Assembly: GCA_002197995.1 (NCBI GenBank)
Contig: NGZR01000001.1
Coordinates: forward strand, 3,038,001-3,102,000
Length of the DNA: 64,000 bases
From: Gaeumannomyces sp. JS-464
Lineage: Eukaryota; Ascomycota; Sordariomycetes; Magnaporthales; Magnaporthaceae
Direction: 5' to 3'
Part shown: one piece after another, positions 1 to 10,277 of the stretch
How the letters are laid out: every line of letters starts with the position of its first letter
Position numbering within the stretch: the first letter of the stretch is position 1
Made by a program: the position numbers and the translations under genes
The notes under the pieces: model-generated
What the model was told of the DNA's origin: nothing
Seen by the model: only the letters and a program-made list of their open reading frames with translations
Database searches by the model: none

Positions 1-299
1 ATAGGACTTTATACGGGCCTTACCATCCGTCCTTTTCCCGGAATACCAAAACCTCGCTTTTTAAAGCCAAAAAGCTCGGAAGTACCCGTTTTATGTTCGG
101 TCCGTTACGTGCAGCTAGTGCTTTTTGCACACGTCGCTTATCGTGTAAAATCCGGATTTTTGCCATGGCTTTCCTAATTGCAGCGGCTTTTTATATACTT
201 AGGTTTGTAAAAATGGCGATTCGTTATTAATTCGAGGCATTGTTTTAAAAACGAGCAATATAAGGACAAGTCCGTCGGGGCCGGCCGTGTCGTTTACAG

Positions 300-3200
300 C
301 TTTCACTGCTTTTTAAAGCACCGATTCGAGGTGCATAGTTAGGCACTTTTGTCGGATAATATTAAAAGCCCGGCGTAAAAGGGCGTAATATTTTTCAATC
401 TTGCCGATTAACCAGTGCGCCTCGATTAAAACCTGCCTATAAATAATCCCAAAAAGCTTTGCTTCCGTTTGAAATTCGCTCGCGGCGAAGTTAGTACCGG
501 TATCGTAAGAAATTACGTTAAAAGGCTTTAAATAAACGTCGATCCAGCACCGTTTAAAGGCTTCCCACGTTTTTTTTTACCGACATGTTTTTAAAAAGCG
601 CTGTAGCATTAAAAGCTGTATTCGTATCGATTATGTAAAGGACTGGCTTATAATCGATGTAAAACACGTTTGTAATTATTTCGTAGTTAAAATCGATATC
701 GTTTTAAAGTTTAAATCGAAAGCGTTGTAATGCAGGACCCTTTTTTTTAACAAAAATGGCACATTTGGTTAATTATTGCGAAAGCGTCGCGATTAGCCTC
801 GTGCTTTGCACGCTTTAAAACGTTCCAAAGTTTGTCGATAAATGGGTGCTTAAAGCGCTTATACACGCGCTTTAGCTTAGCTTCCGTAAGGAAAACTGCT
901 TCCGCGATTTTTATTTCCGTTATAAAGCTAATTGCCGTCGTAACGTGGGTAACGTCGTCGAAAAAGAACTAAAAGTGGCCGTGCTTTTTTATAATCGGAA
1001 CGCGCGTACCGTCGTTTTTTATAAGCTCGTTGCGCGTGTTATTTAAATAAACGTGCAATGCATCCATATTTGTAAGGCATAGCAAGAAAAAGGTCGGAGT
1101 TAAAACCATAAAAAACGTGATTTAGCCGATTGGGGTCGGAATAGTAATTTCTCCGGTGCTAAAAACAGCTTTTCCTAATCCGAAAATTACGCGTTTTTTA
1201 TGCCTGTTTATATTAACGACGAGATTTGGCTTATGGCGTTAAAGTGCGTGGATTTGATCCTTTCCGGCCGTAAAGGTTATTATTGCACTTATATCCGGAA
1301 GGATCCCTTACCATTGCTTAATGCTTCGGATTTTATATTAAACTAATACTTAATCCGTAAAAACATGGGAATAAAGCTTGCTAAATCCCGAATTTTGGCG
1401 CTTATAAATGCGGTAGGTAAAAGCCTTTTTAATTAGGTATGCGGCCGTGGCGGAAGTTATAAAGTAGCTGTTTTTATAATCCTCCTCTTCCTTTATTTTT
1501 TAATTGTTAAGATTAAAAAATGGCTGTTCCTCCTCGTCGGTGCTTTCGGGCTCCACTAATGCGAGGAATTGGGTGTACCTTTTGCGTGGTTTGTTTTATG
1601 CCTTTTTTTATGCTTTTCATTGTTTTTTAAATCGTCGTTGTTTTTTAAAGAAGTAACGTGTCGATTTGCAATCCGGCCTTTTGCAAATCCAGCAACCGCG
1701 TGTGTATAAACGTAAACGGGGACTTAGTCGAAAGGATTTGGGTTTATATGCTCGGTTTTAACTTCTATTGTCCTTTTTGCGATCCTTGTAATTTTTAAAC
1801 TTCCGTTTTACAAAATGGATGCTAAAGGTGCATGCGTTTTTCTCCATTTGCAAAATGCTTTTTAATTAGGAAAATAGGCTTTTAAAAGTCCGGCTGGGAT
1901 TTATAAAAACGGTTTTAAACTTCGGCACGCTTTAAATTGCCCGTAAAGTGCTCGCAATAAGCTGGTTTTCGTTTTAGTAAAACGGGCCGAAAGCGCGTTA
2001 ACAAGCTTGTAGTTTATCCAAAAGGGCTTGCAAAACTTCCATGTTGGATTTGCCTATAAGCGATTTTTAAACGGATTGTTTGGAAAGTAATTAAGCTTTA
2101 ATCCGTATAGTATAATAATCGGTTAACCTCGGTATTAAAGTGCTTTTTAAAGATTATGTAAATCTTTCGAAAGGTAAGGCTAATGCCGATATATCGGGTG
2201 TACCACTGCTTAGCTTTGCTTTAAAATGCCAAAGGAAAAATCGCATAAAGCTATGGAAGTGGTATTTCGAAAGTTTCGCATGTGGTTGCGAAAATAAAAT
2301 CTTATCGTTTAAAAATCGTATAAATTACCGGAATAGCTGTACTCCTTATTTTACGCGCTTTGGAATGCTTTTATTAAGCTTTTATCGACGGTGGCGTTAA
2401 ACACCTCCTTAAAAGGGAGTTGCTTATATTAAAACTTCGCACGTGTTGGGGTTCCGTATTAAAGGCGTAAGGTTGTTACAGTTTGTGCTTTTTCGATCGG
2501 TGGAATGGATTTTCCGTAATCCTTTTATTGCATATATTGGTCGAAATGGAATCCTGGTGTTGCAATGGGTTAAAGATCGGCAAAGCTGGAAATTGATTAA
2601 TCGGGGCGTTTAAGGAACTGCCGATTGGCTAAATGGTAAAAGCCGTCGATTTGGTAAAAGGATAGCTAGGGGATCGATGCGCTTTTTAATACGAGTGTTT
2701 TTTGGGAGGGGGGGAATTGGGCATCGTATTCGTAAATGAAATTAAGGAGTATTTTCGGGAAAATGGCAAATCTTTGGTTTGCCGATTTGGTAATCCCTGG
2801 ATTTCATTTCGGCTATTTTCCTGTTTGGCTGTAGTTTTATTTGGGAAAGAAACGCGGTATGTTTTTTAGGCATCCGGGGCGTCGATTAGGTAACTATTTG
2901 GTTTGGAACTTATGCGATTTTGGGATAAAGGGGGCTGTGATCCGGTTAATGGGGTTATTTTAAGGATTGATTCTTATCGCATAACTTGCATAAGTCTTTC
3001 GTTAAGCTTCCCTTTTAGCGGACCGGGGACTGGTATCCCGTAATCTTCCAAATGCTTGCGGAAAACTCGAGCGATCCGCTAATCGAGGTTTTCGAAATGC
3101 GTTGCTTCCCACCCTTCGTAATCCTCAAATACGTCGCTTAAAAGGTTGTTACTATGCGTGTTTCCGTATAAAAGCAGTGTTTTAAACATCCATGCGTTCC

Positions 3201-3600
3201 GGCGAGCAATGGAAACTTCGTTAGGTGATTTTCCGAGGCTGTAAAAAGGGCTTGTTAAAAGGGGGATGTTAATGTTTTATGCTAAAACTTGGGGAGGTCG
3301 TATAACAAAAGCGTGCTTTTTGTAATTATACGTTGCTTATCGCTAAGCTCCTCCGCTTGTTATTCCGAAATGTCGGACATGTTATCGGTGGGGGTTAACG
3401 AGCAATATCGTTTGGGTAATTAATCCAGGAGTCCAATCGCTTGTTTTAGGAAGGTGCTTAAAGGGATTACGTAACGCCCTTTTCATAGTTGTTTAAATTT
3501 CACAAATAAAAGTTTAGTCGCCTGCTTTAAGAAAGTGCTTTTATTATTCGATTAACTCGTGTGTAACGCGCTACCGAGCAGTGGAATACAATTCCTTTGC
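300..3600 (-). pseudogene. copia gag-integrase coding remnant
   Basis: Two motifs identify the coding region. At 1668-1694 the minus strand reads C-x2-C-x4-C (CWICKRPDC), the knuckle typical of fungal copia polyproteins. At 390-590 it reads the integrase core, with D at 502-504 (SYDTGTNF) and E at 394-396 (IGKIEKY). These are separated by exactly 35 residues, giving the D-x35-E part of the catalytic triad. The intervening EAHWLIG block is also typical of fungal copia integrase. Stops replace Gln/Trp codons, so it cannot be expressed as it stands. The protease is expected between the two motifs but was not resolved. Confidence 0.8.
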
Positions 3601-3704
3601 TTTTAGGCTTTTCCGTTTAACCCAATCGTTTTAAAAGAAGGTATCGAACGGTTAAACCTTTTACCTTGTTTATTTGTATTGCCTTTTTAAGCAATACTAA
3701 TTAG

Positions 3705-3940
3705 TATTGGTAGGAGTGGTACTTTTGTAGGCACGGAAATCTCCTAAAAGGAAAGAATAAAAATTTATAAATTTGGAACTGGTGTTTGTAGTAATGCATA
3801 TTTGTGTAGGAATTTAGTTATAAAAAGGGGATTACAAAATCCCCTTTTGTAGGCTCGTGGGAGCGCACGGCCCGTGGGCTTGCGGCTTTACGAGGCGTGG
3901 GCCCTTTTTAAATGCACGCGTTAAATTACGTGGATTAACA
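3705..3940 (-). repeat. copia 5' LTR
   Basis: This 236 bp LTR aligns with the reverse complement of the LTRs at 7055-7322 and 8282-8552 near the inner border (TATTGGTAGGAGTG against TGTTGGTAGGAGTG, a RIP-type G-to-A change). It also resembles the solo LTR at 29710-29934 over its whole length, including the outer end GATTAACA. Family copies therefore exist at both high and low RIP loads within 30 kb. Confidence 0.8.
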
Positions 3941-4010
3941 AAAGCTTTTTATTATGGCGGTAGCCCGCTACTATCGCGGCGAGCCTTTTTACATTACCCT
4001 TTTTTTTAAA
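3941..4010 (-). repeat. Gypsy-1A 3' LTR stub and polypurine tract
   Basis: Bases 3941-3993 are the first 53 bp of the 3' LTR, recognisable by CTATCGCGGCGAGCC ending in TTTTTACA. The rest was displaced by the copia insertion. Bases 3994-4010 read as a purine run (eight A then GGG) on the minus strand, directly before the LTR, as expected for the plus-strand primer. Confidence 0.75.
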
Positions 4011-7000
4011 GCATTAACGTTTCGGTAACGCTTATTAGCGAAATGGTCGCGTTAAAGCTTAATCGGTTTATAGCGGGTTAACGGGCAGGTTAAATTTGTT
4101 AATGCCTTTACCATTTAAAGTAAATGGTTTTTTAATAGTGTAAAAGTGCGAATAAATTCCTTTAGCAAAGTGCTAATAAGGCTTATAGGATTTTGGTGGC
4201 GTTTTTAATAGCGTTAGCCGTATAAAGCCGGTAACGGTTAAAGCAAAAGCGGTTTTACCGGTAAACCTTTTTATTTTTTTTTGGTAAGCCGGCGTTATTT
4301 TCCTTCCTTTTAATAATTTTAGCGACGATTACACGCCGCTGGTTATTACTTTATTCCTTGTACCCTCGCATTGCTTGTTTGCCTATAAAGTTCGCGCTTT
4401 TAACGCATAAAAGCTTGCGTTTGCTTTTTAAAGTTAACGCTTTTTTTCCCGCAATTTTTTACGTTTTTTGCTTGGCCCGAATTTAGGCTTTTTCCAATTG
4501 CGGTTACGGTTATACGTTTTCGTTTTCCCTTTTAATTCGTTCGTTTCGAGCGTGCGTTAACCCGATTTTATTACAAAATTATATTTTATAACGTTACCGC
4601 TAACGAGGCATTTCGCCGTCGCCTTTTCGCTTTTAACGATACGAAGTGGGCGATCGTAATTAGCTTTACGAAGGAAAGTTTTTATTATTTTACCGATTAT
4701 AGCATTTTTAAAAGAATTCGCTTTTTTCCTGCCATTTCGCTTCCCGGTTTAACTCCGGTTTAAACTTTCGAAATACCCTCGTTATTAATATACCCCGTTA
4801 GCGTTACTCGTTGGCTCGATAAGCTTAACGATTTTACCGATAAAAAGCATCGTTTCGCTTTGCGTTTTTTTTGTAAAAGAGGGCCGTTAACAAGTTTAGG
4901 TTGCTTTTATTACTAGCACGGTAGCTTTTAATAGTATTTAACGCCGCTTTTTTTTTAGCAATTGCTATATGGCCGACTTTTTTTCGGGGTGGGACGTATT
5001 TTAAATACGATTTAATATATATTACCGGTATTATTAAAACAAACCGTTATTTTTGGTGCATTTACCGGGGTTGGGTTTATCGTTTTTTATTTTAAGGTTT
5101 CCTTTTTTAATATCGATTTAAGCTTATTAAAAATATGCTAATAAGTATATAGTGGTTTATTAAATCCTTTTGTAAGCTTATTACGCGGTTTCGCCTTTTT
5201 TAATTTGTTTTTATAAAAAAACCTTTATGGTTTTTCCGTTACGATTTATTTTTTAGTTTGTTATAATTTCTTTTATTTTATTACCGATAATAATTAAACT
5301 TTTATTAAGTTCGCCTTTTTAATTCCGGTAAAGCTTTTTATATCGCCACTTTTTTAAGGAATTTAACAATTACAATTGGTACCATTTCCTAACGTTTTAA
5401 AACTTATTTATAAATGTTTAATATTACCAGTTGCTCGCGAAAAGGTATGCATTCGCGGCGTATTTAAAAATGCATATTCGGCACGCTTTTAATAACGAGC
5501 TTACCGAAATTAACAAAATATTAGCTCGAATAGGTTAGCTTATTTTTTAAAGTTAAGTTTCGGTTATAACTCGCGTTAATTAGGGATTACGATTTATACC
5601 TTTTTACGATATCGTATTTAACCCGGTTATTAACGGTATTCGTTTTTTCCAGCTTTCGAAATTATAATAGGAGGTTTTTAATAAAGGTTAAACTTTTAAC
5701 CCTTCGAACGAAAAATTTAAAAAAAGTTTAAATTGCGAAATGGAAATTAAGTTTAGCGACGTATTATTATTTGTCGATATTAACGGCGACCCGATTTTAT
5801 ACTAAATCGCTAAAGTTTAAGTTATAATTTAACTTGCTAACGATTTGGAATTTAAAAAGAGAAATAATAGCAATAAGGACTTTTTTATTAAAACGCGGTT
5901 ATTAAACGTTAAATAATAGCTAGGGATTTTTCGGCGGCTTTAAGCTTTTATTTTCCTTTTTTTTTACTTTCCACTTTTTTTTAACCTTAAAATAAGGTTA
6001 TCCCATTTGCGGTGCGTTTTGCGCTTTTTTTAAATAGCTTTTAACCAGCTTTTATACGTTATTTAAATGTTTTTTTTAATTCCCATATATTATATTTTGC
6101 CGGTTATTTTACCCATTTTACCAGGAACGAGCGGAATTCGTTTTACTTTTACATATCGACCACGTTTTTTACCTTTCACTTTTTAATTTCCTTTTTTAAA
6201 TTTGGAAAGGCGGAGTTAAAAACCCGAGGTTTAAAATTTTTACGGTTTTAATAAAAGGACGGAAAAACGTTATATAATCGATTATATTTAGCTGGCAGTT
6301 AAACTTTATAAGCCGAGCTTTTTACTTTTTTTACGATAGGTATATGGATATATATAAGTAAATTTGCGTTTTCCTACTTTAAACCGAAAGTTTTAAGTAA
6401 ATAATTTAACGATTTGTCCTTTTTAATAGTTTTAAAGTTATTGTTTTTAGTTATAATACCGGCGTTAAACTTTTACTGCTCGAGCATAATTCGTTCGCAT
6501 ATCGGCTTTAACCCGACGAATATAATGCAACCTTTTTAGCATTTTTTTAAACTTTAATTTCCATTAAATTTGTTATAACCTTACATATACGTGGGTTAAA
6601 ACTATATAAAATTTTAAAAAGGCTAATTTTAATAGTTTCGTGCTTTACGTTATTATAAGCGAATTCGGCCTTATATAATACCGTTACCTAGTTAAACCTT
6701 TCCCGGTTAATAAACGTTCGCAAATAATACGTTAACGTTTAATAAATACGCTCGGTTTAACCGTCGGTTTAAAAATAAAACGTAATAAATAACTAACGGG
6801 CAAATTAAAGCGCTTTTTTATATTTAATTTTAAAATAACTAGTAAATAGCGAGTTTATTTACGATACTTTCGGGGGTGCCGAACTAGCATTTAACGTGCT
6901 GTTATAATATTTAAGCAAAAGAAAAGGCCGAAATTGTTTTCCGTACGGGGATAAATTTAACGTATTTGGTAAAACGGTTTACTATTATAAGCATTATATT

Positions 7001-7054
7001 ATACGTTTAACTTATAACTATTAAACATTTTAATAACTTTGTAATAAAATTTAA

Positions 7055-7322
7055 TGTTGGATAGTTATTCCGGCGCATGCACTCGAAGGGATTTGGAGGC
7101 CTGGGAAGCCTGGGAGGCTCCCAAGGCCTACAGACAGGGGCCCACGTAACCTAAAGCCCAAACCCTTTCGCAGATAAAAAGGGGCCTGTTAGCCCCCTCT
7201 CCTGTAGCTAAATCTCCTTCCTCTTTATGCACAATACAAGAACCAGTACCAGATTTATAAATTTTTGTTTATCACTTTGGGAAAGCTCCGGGCCCCGGAC
7301 AGGAGTAACACTCCTACCAACA
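7055..7322 (+). repeat. LTR of TRIM-like element (left)
   Basis: This is a 268 bp LTR. Compared with the right copy it carries most of the C-to-T/G-to-A differences, for example GTAACC against GTGACC and TTAGCC against TTGGCC, which suggests light RIP. Confidence 0.9.
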
Positions 7323-7373
7323 CTAATTAGTGATGGTTGTCACAAATTAGCAAGGTAGAGGGTTTTACCATTC

Positions 7374-7670
7374 GATACCTTCTTCTAAAGCGATTAGGTC
7401 AAATGGGAAAACCTACAAGCGAATAAAAGATACCTTTTTCTAAAGCGATTGGATTTTTTATAAGCTTGGGCAATGCATTCCGATGCATTGCCGCGTAATC
7501 TTTCGAATGGCACCTTCTTGTAGCAAGCGATTGGGCCTTTGAGAGATTTCCTGGCGTAGCGGCCGCCAGATTCGACAATCCAACGGCTACCTCGATCGAT
7601 TCGAAGCTATCGCAACCAACCTTTTCGATAGCGATTCCGAAGATACCTTCTTGTAGCAAGCGATTGGGTC
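7374..7670 (+). repeat. Four dispersed copies of a GATACCTTCTT..AGCGATTGG motif
   Basis: Near 7374, 7425, 7504 and 7639 the interior repeats a block of about 25 bp with consensus GATACCTTCTT, two to four variable bases, then AGCGATTGG. The first copy corresponds to the leader of the copia family. The others look like internal duplications of that leader. Confidence 0.7.
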
Positions 7671-7762
7671 TTTTGGTTCGTTATTCGGAAGTGCGATAAC
7701 CACTTCGACGGTTTCCCGATGGCCACAGCCAACCTACGATTACCTCCGACGGCATTGCTTCC

Positions 7763-8180
7763 GGCCCGGCACACACACAGAAACCCCTGGAGCCTCCGGG
7801 CACACACAAGACCCCCGGAGCCTCCGGCACCCCCAAGACCCCGACGTCCCCTTCGCTGGGCCCGACGCCTACAAGACCCCCGGCTTTTGGGCACGCATAA
7901 GAGCCCCAAAAACCCCCGGAGCCCTCGGCACGCACAAGACACCCGGAGCCTTCAGTACGCACAAGACCCCCGGAGCCTTCAGTACGCACAAGACCCGGAG
8001 CCTTCAGTACGCACAAGACCCCCGGAGCCTTCAGCACGCACGAGACCCCCGGAGCCTCCGGCACAAAGAAAAAGTTGCCAGGATGGAATCATTATTCCGG
8101 CACCTACAAAAGCCCCGGAGCCTTCGGCACTTACAAGACCCCCGACCTTTGGGCACGCACAAAAGCCCCAAAGCCTTCGG
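7763..8180 (+). repeat. GC-rich minisatellite, about 27 bp unit
   Basis: Roughly a dozen imperfect units built around CGGAGCCTTCAGTACGCACA followed by AGACCCC. One frame gives Pro/Arg/Ser-rich repeats and the reverse strand gives Gly/Val/Leu-rich repeats. Because one unit lacks a base, no frame is kept through the array, so I treat it as a DNA repeat and not a gene. The only long open frames of the region (7719-8189 plus, 7681-8064 minus) come from this array. Confidence 0.8.
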
Positions 8181-8281
8181 TACCGATAACGGCCGCTTTC
8201 GAGATCCCAGCGATCACCCCGGCCTATATATACATATAAAAGTGGAGGATTCGTGCATGCGCATAAAGAAAAAGTTGCCAG

Positions 8282-8552
8282 TGTTGGATAGTTATTCCGG
8301 CGCATGCACTCGAGGGATTTGGAGGCCTGGGAGGCCTGGGAGGCTCCCAAGGCCTACAGGGCCCACAGGGCCCACGTGACCTAAAGCCCAGACCCTCTCG
8401 CAGATAAAAGGGGGCCTGTTGGCCCCCTCTCCTGTAGCTAAATCTCCTTCCTCTTCATGCACAATACAAGAACCAGTACCAGATCTATAGATCTTTGTTC
8501 ATCACTTTGGGAAAGCTCCGGGCCCCGAACAGGAGTAACACTCCTACCAACA
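8282..8552 (+). repeat. LTR of TRIM-like element (right)
   Basis: This 271 bp LTR is preceded by a short purine-rich run (AAAGAAAAAG, about 8265-8275) and followed by the TSD TTTAA. The same purine run and a diverged LTR-start-like sequence also occur inside the element at about 8067-8103. Confidence 0.9.
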
Positions 8553-8904
8553 TTTAAACTAATTTTTTAAAAAAGGCACTCGGGTAGTAAAAATGGTTAA
8601 AATTCGCTATAAGGTTTATGCTTTAGCATTTTCGCTTTTTGGCATGCTTAATAAAAGCGAAAGTATTTCGCAATATTTTTATTTACGTTTTCCTAATAAA
8701 ATTTGCGTTTAATTAATTCCACCGTTTTATATATTTCGAAATGCTTTATTCGAGGATGATTGTAGTATTATATTATAATTTAAGCTCGAAATGCCTTTTA
8801 AACGGGAATTACTAAACGTTTTTGGAAGTATAAAACTTCGTCCTCGTTTATATAGTATTTTTTATAAAAGTTTCGGCTTTTCCTAGCTTTATTACCTTTA
8901 TAAA

Positions 8905-9156
8905 CGGCATCGCGTTTTTACGCGGCATCGCGTTTCGATACGGTATCGCTTTTTTTAACGGTATCGCGGCTTTATACGGTATCGCGGCTTTACGCGGCAT
9001 CGTTTTTTTTAACGGCATCGCAATTTTACACGGTATCGCGACTTTGCACAGCATCGCTCCTTTTAACAGCATCGCGATTTTGCACGGTATCGCGATTTTA
9101 TACGGCATCGTTTATTTTAACGGCATTACAGCTTCGCGCGGTATCGCTTTTACGAG
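8905..9156 (-). repeat. Coding minisatellite, 14 x 18 bp, in Gypsy-1A
   Basis: The motif CGG(C/T)ATCG recurs at 8905, 8923, 8941 and every 18 bases up to 9139, giving fourteen units with no slippage. On the minus strand this encodes a hexapeptide repeat of the type A-(I/M)-P-x-K-x over an open stretch of 86 codons (8848-9108). It lies between the RNase H and integrase parts of Gypsy-1A. The corresponding segment is deleted in Gypsy-1C, so conservation in the family cannot be judged here. Confidence 0.85.
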
Positions 9157-9893
9157 CGGGTTAATTTTTTAAAATCTTAGTACCGTTTTTTACTATAGCA
9201 CGTATTACGATAAATTTTTAATTTTGCTTTTATAACCGTTTAATTAATTGGTATGTTATTTCGGTTAATTCGTCGGTTTTAACCGTTTCGTTTTTTATTA
9301 ATTTAATAATAATAAAGCGAGGAAATCATTAATTATAAATAACGCTTTTAGTTTTAAGCTTTTTTGCTAGCAATTTTTTTTACCCGAGGTTAAGTTATTG
9401 TTAACCTTTTTAAGTTACCTTTTAAGTTAAGCTTTATTTGCCACTTTCGTTTTTTTGCGCAAATAAAGGTTACGATAAGGATTTGCATAGCCATTTGTAA
9501 TTTAAACCGTGGAAATTAGTTATTTTCGGCGATTTTTAAACATGCCCGCTTTAAGCGAGGTTTAACGGTATTTGCTTTTCGTTTTTCCCTTTTATAAAGG
9601 CATTAACCCGGGATAAATAGTTTAAAAGGTTAACATTATAACTATTCCCTTTTAAGCAGGCTTTTTACTTTTTTTACGGGTCGCGGTTTTAAATTGGAAT
9701 TATTTTTGCAGTTTAAACATATTATTTTATAACATTTAAGCAATTTTTTTAATTGTTAATACAGCGATTTATTAAATAACTTACTTAATAAATGCGGCAG
9801 TAAGTTTAATTTAACCGCGAGTAATAAAACGACGTTTTCGTATGTAATTTTTCTTTTTATATAATTTGGCCTTTTAAATAAACCATTCGCGGG

Positions 9894-10277
9894 TGTTACG
9901 ACCGCATTCATAAAAAGGGATGCGGGGCGGCCCAAAATAAAAGGAAGGGCTAAAGCTACTTATTTCGGCGCCCGGTTACGTAACAACCCACTACGTAATA
10001 AACGCAAAATATATTAGCTATAAACATAGCCAACATATCCAAAAAAGCTGTAAAGCAAGCGAGGTTGTTATAAAAAAAGGAAGGATTTCCTATTATTTTA
10101 AATAGGTTCGATTAAAGCTTTTGCATTAATTAACCTAAGTTAGCTCCTAGGCACTTTTTAAGGCAAGCAATTAAATTGTCCTTCCAGTTACGTGTTCCTT
10201 TGTTTACTAGCACTAGCGACACTGTCTTTTCCACCTTCGAAGTGCTTTACTTTAAAAGCAAACCTTTAATTGTAATA
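9894..10277 (+). repeat. Solo LTR related to Gypsy-2
   Basis: This 384 bp sequence begins TGTTACGACC and ends AACCTTTAATTGTAATA, like Gypsy-2 LTRs. It is flanked by a perfect TSD, GCGGG (9889-9893 and 10278-10282). The last 140 bp follow the Gypsy-2 LTR 3' end closely and the middle is diverged, so it is a sister subfamily. LTR-LTR recombination has removed the interior. Confidence 0.88.

Larger units (their letters stand above)
1..3940 (-). mobile_element. Ty1/copia LTR retrotransposon, 5' part, RIP-degraded
   Basis: Read on the minus strand, the element starts with its 5' LTR (3705-3940), then a leader, a gag-like region and an integrase, and leaves the window before RT. The leader at about 3560-3704 matches the leader of the small LTR element at 7323 onward, so the two belong to one family. 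The element interrupts the 3' LTR of Gypsy-1A exactly at 3941. The flanking bases there are AAAGC, and the second TSD copy would lie left of the window. Many in-frame stops are of the CAA/CAG/TGG-derived kind. RT and RNase H are not visible because the window starts first. Confidence 0.85.
7055..8552 (+). mobile_element. Non-autonomous copia-derived LTR element (TRIM-like), young
   Basis: Two direct LTRs (7055-7322 and 8282-8552) both begin TGTTGG and end CCAACA. They are flanked by a perfect 5 bp duplication, TTTAA (7050-7054 and 8553-8557). The 959 bp interior has no gag, RT or integrase motif. Its first part matches the leader of the copia element at 3560-3704, which suggests copia proteins mobilise it. 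Base composition is GC-rich, in sharp contrast with its RIP-degraded host, and few sites are mutated, so it probably inserted after the host was damaged. The LTRs differ at about a dozen sites, mostly transitions that fall in the left LTR. Confidence 0.9.
6050..8760 (-). pseudogene. Gypsy-1A integrase and chromodomain remnant
   Basis: The minus strand shows gypsy integrase blocks: a KFIPVRKTIS stretch with CQFGTPESIV in 7054-6850, and downstream an EFAYNN-like block followed by FNPRI at about 6660-6560. After it, at about 6200-6050, a chromodomain-like stretch survives (VKNVVDM, FLVKW, NIWE) with TAA/TAG at expected Gln positions. Such a chromodomain steers integration to heterochromatin in known chromoviruses. 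The 1498 bp LTR element at 7055-8552 splits the integrase. It is non-functional. Confidence 0.75.

Noticed and set aside
2140..2400. 86-codon plus-strand ORF
   Set aside because: Opposite the copia gag region. Composition is that of RIPped noncoding sequence, with no recognisable motif.
7607..8350. Several overlapping ORFs of 98-156 codons on both strands
   Set aside because: All arise from the GC-rich minisatellite of the TRIM-like element. The unit length changes within the array, so no frame is conserved, and products are low-complexity Pro/Arg or Gly/Val repeats.
8905..9156. CRISPR-like array of short regular repeats
   Set aside because: There are no spacers. The units are directly abutting 18 bp repeats in a eukaryotic transposon.
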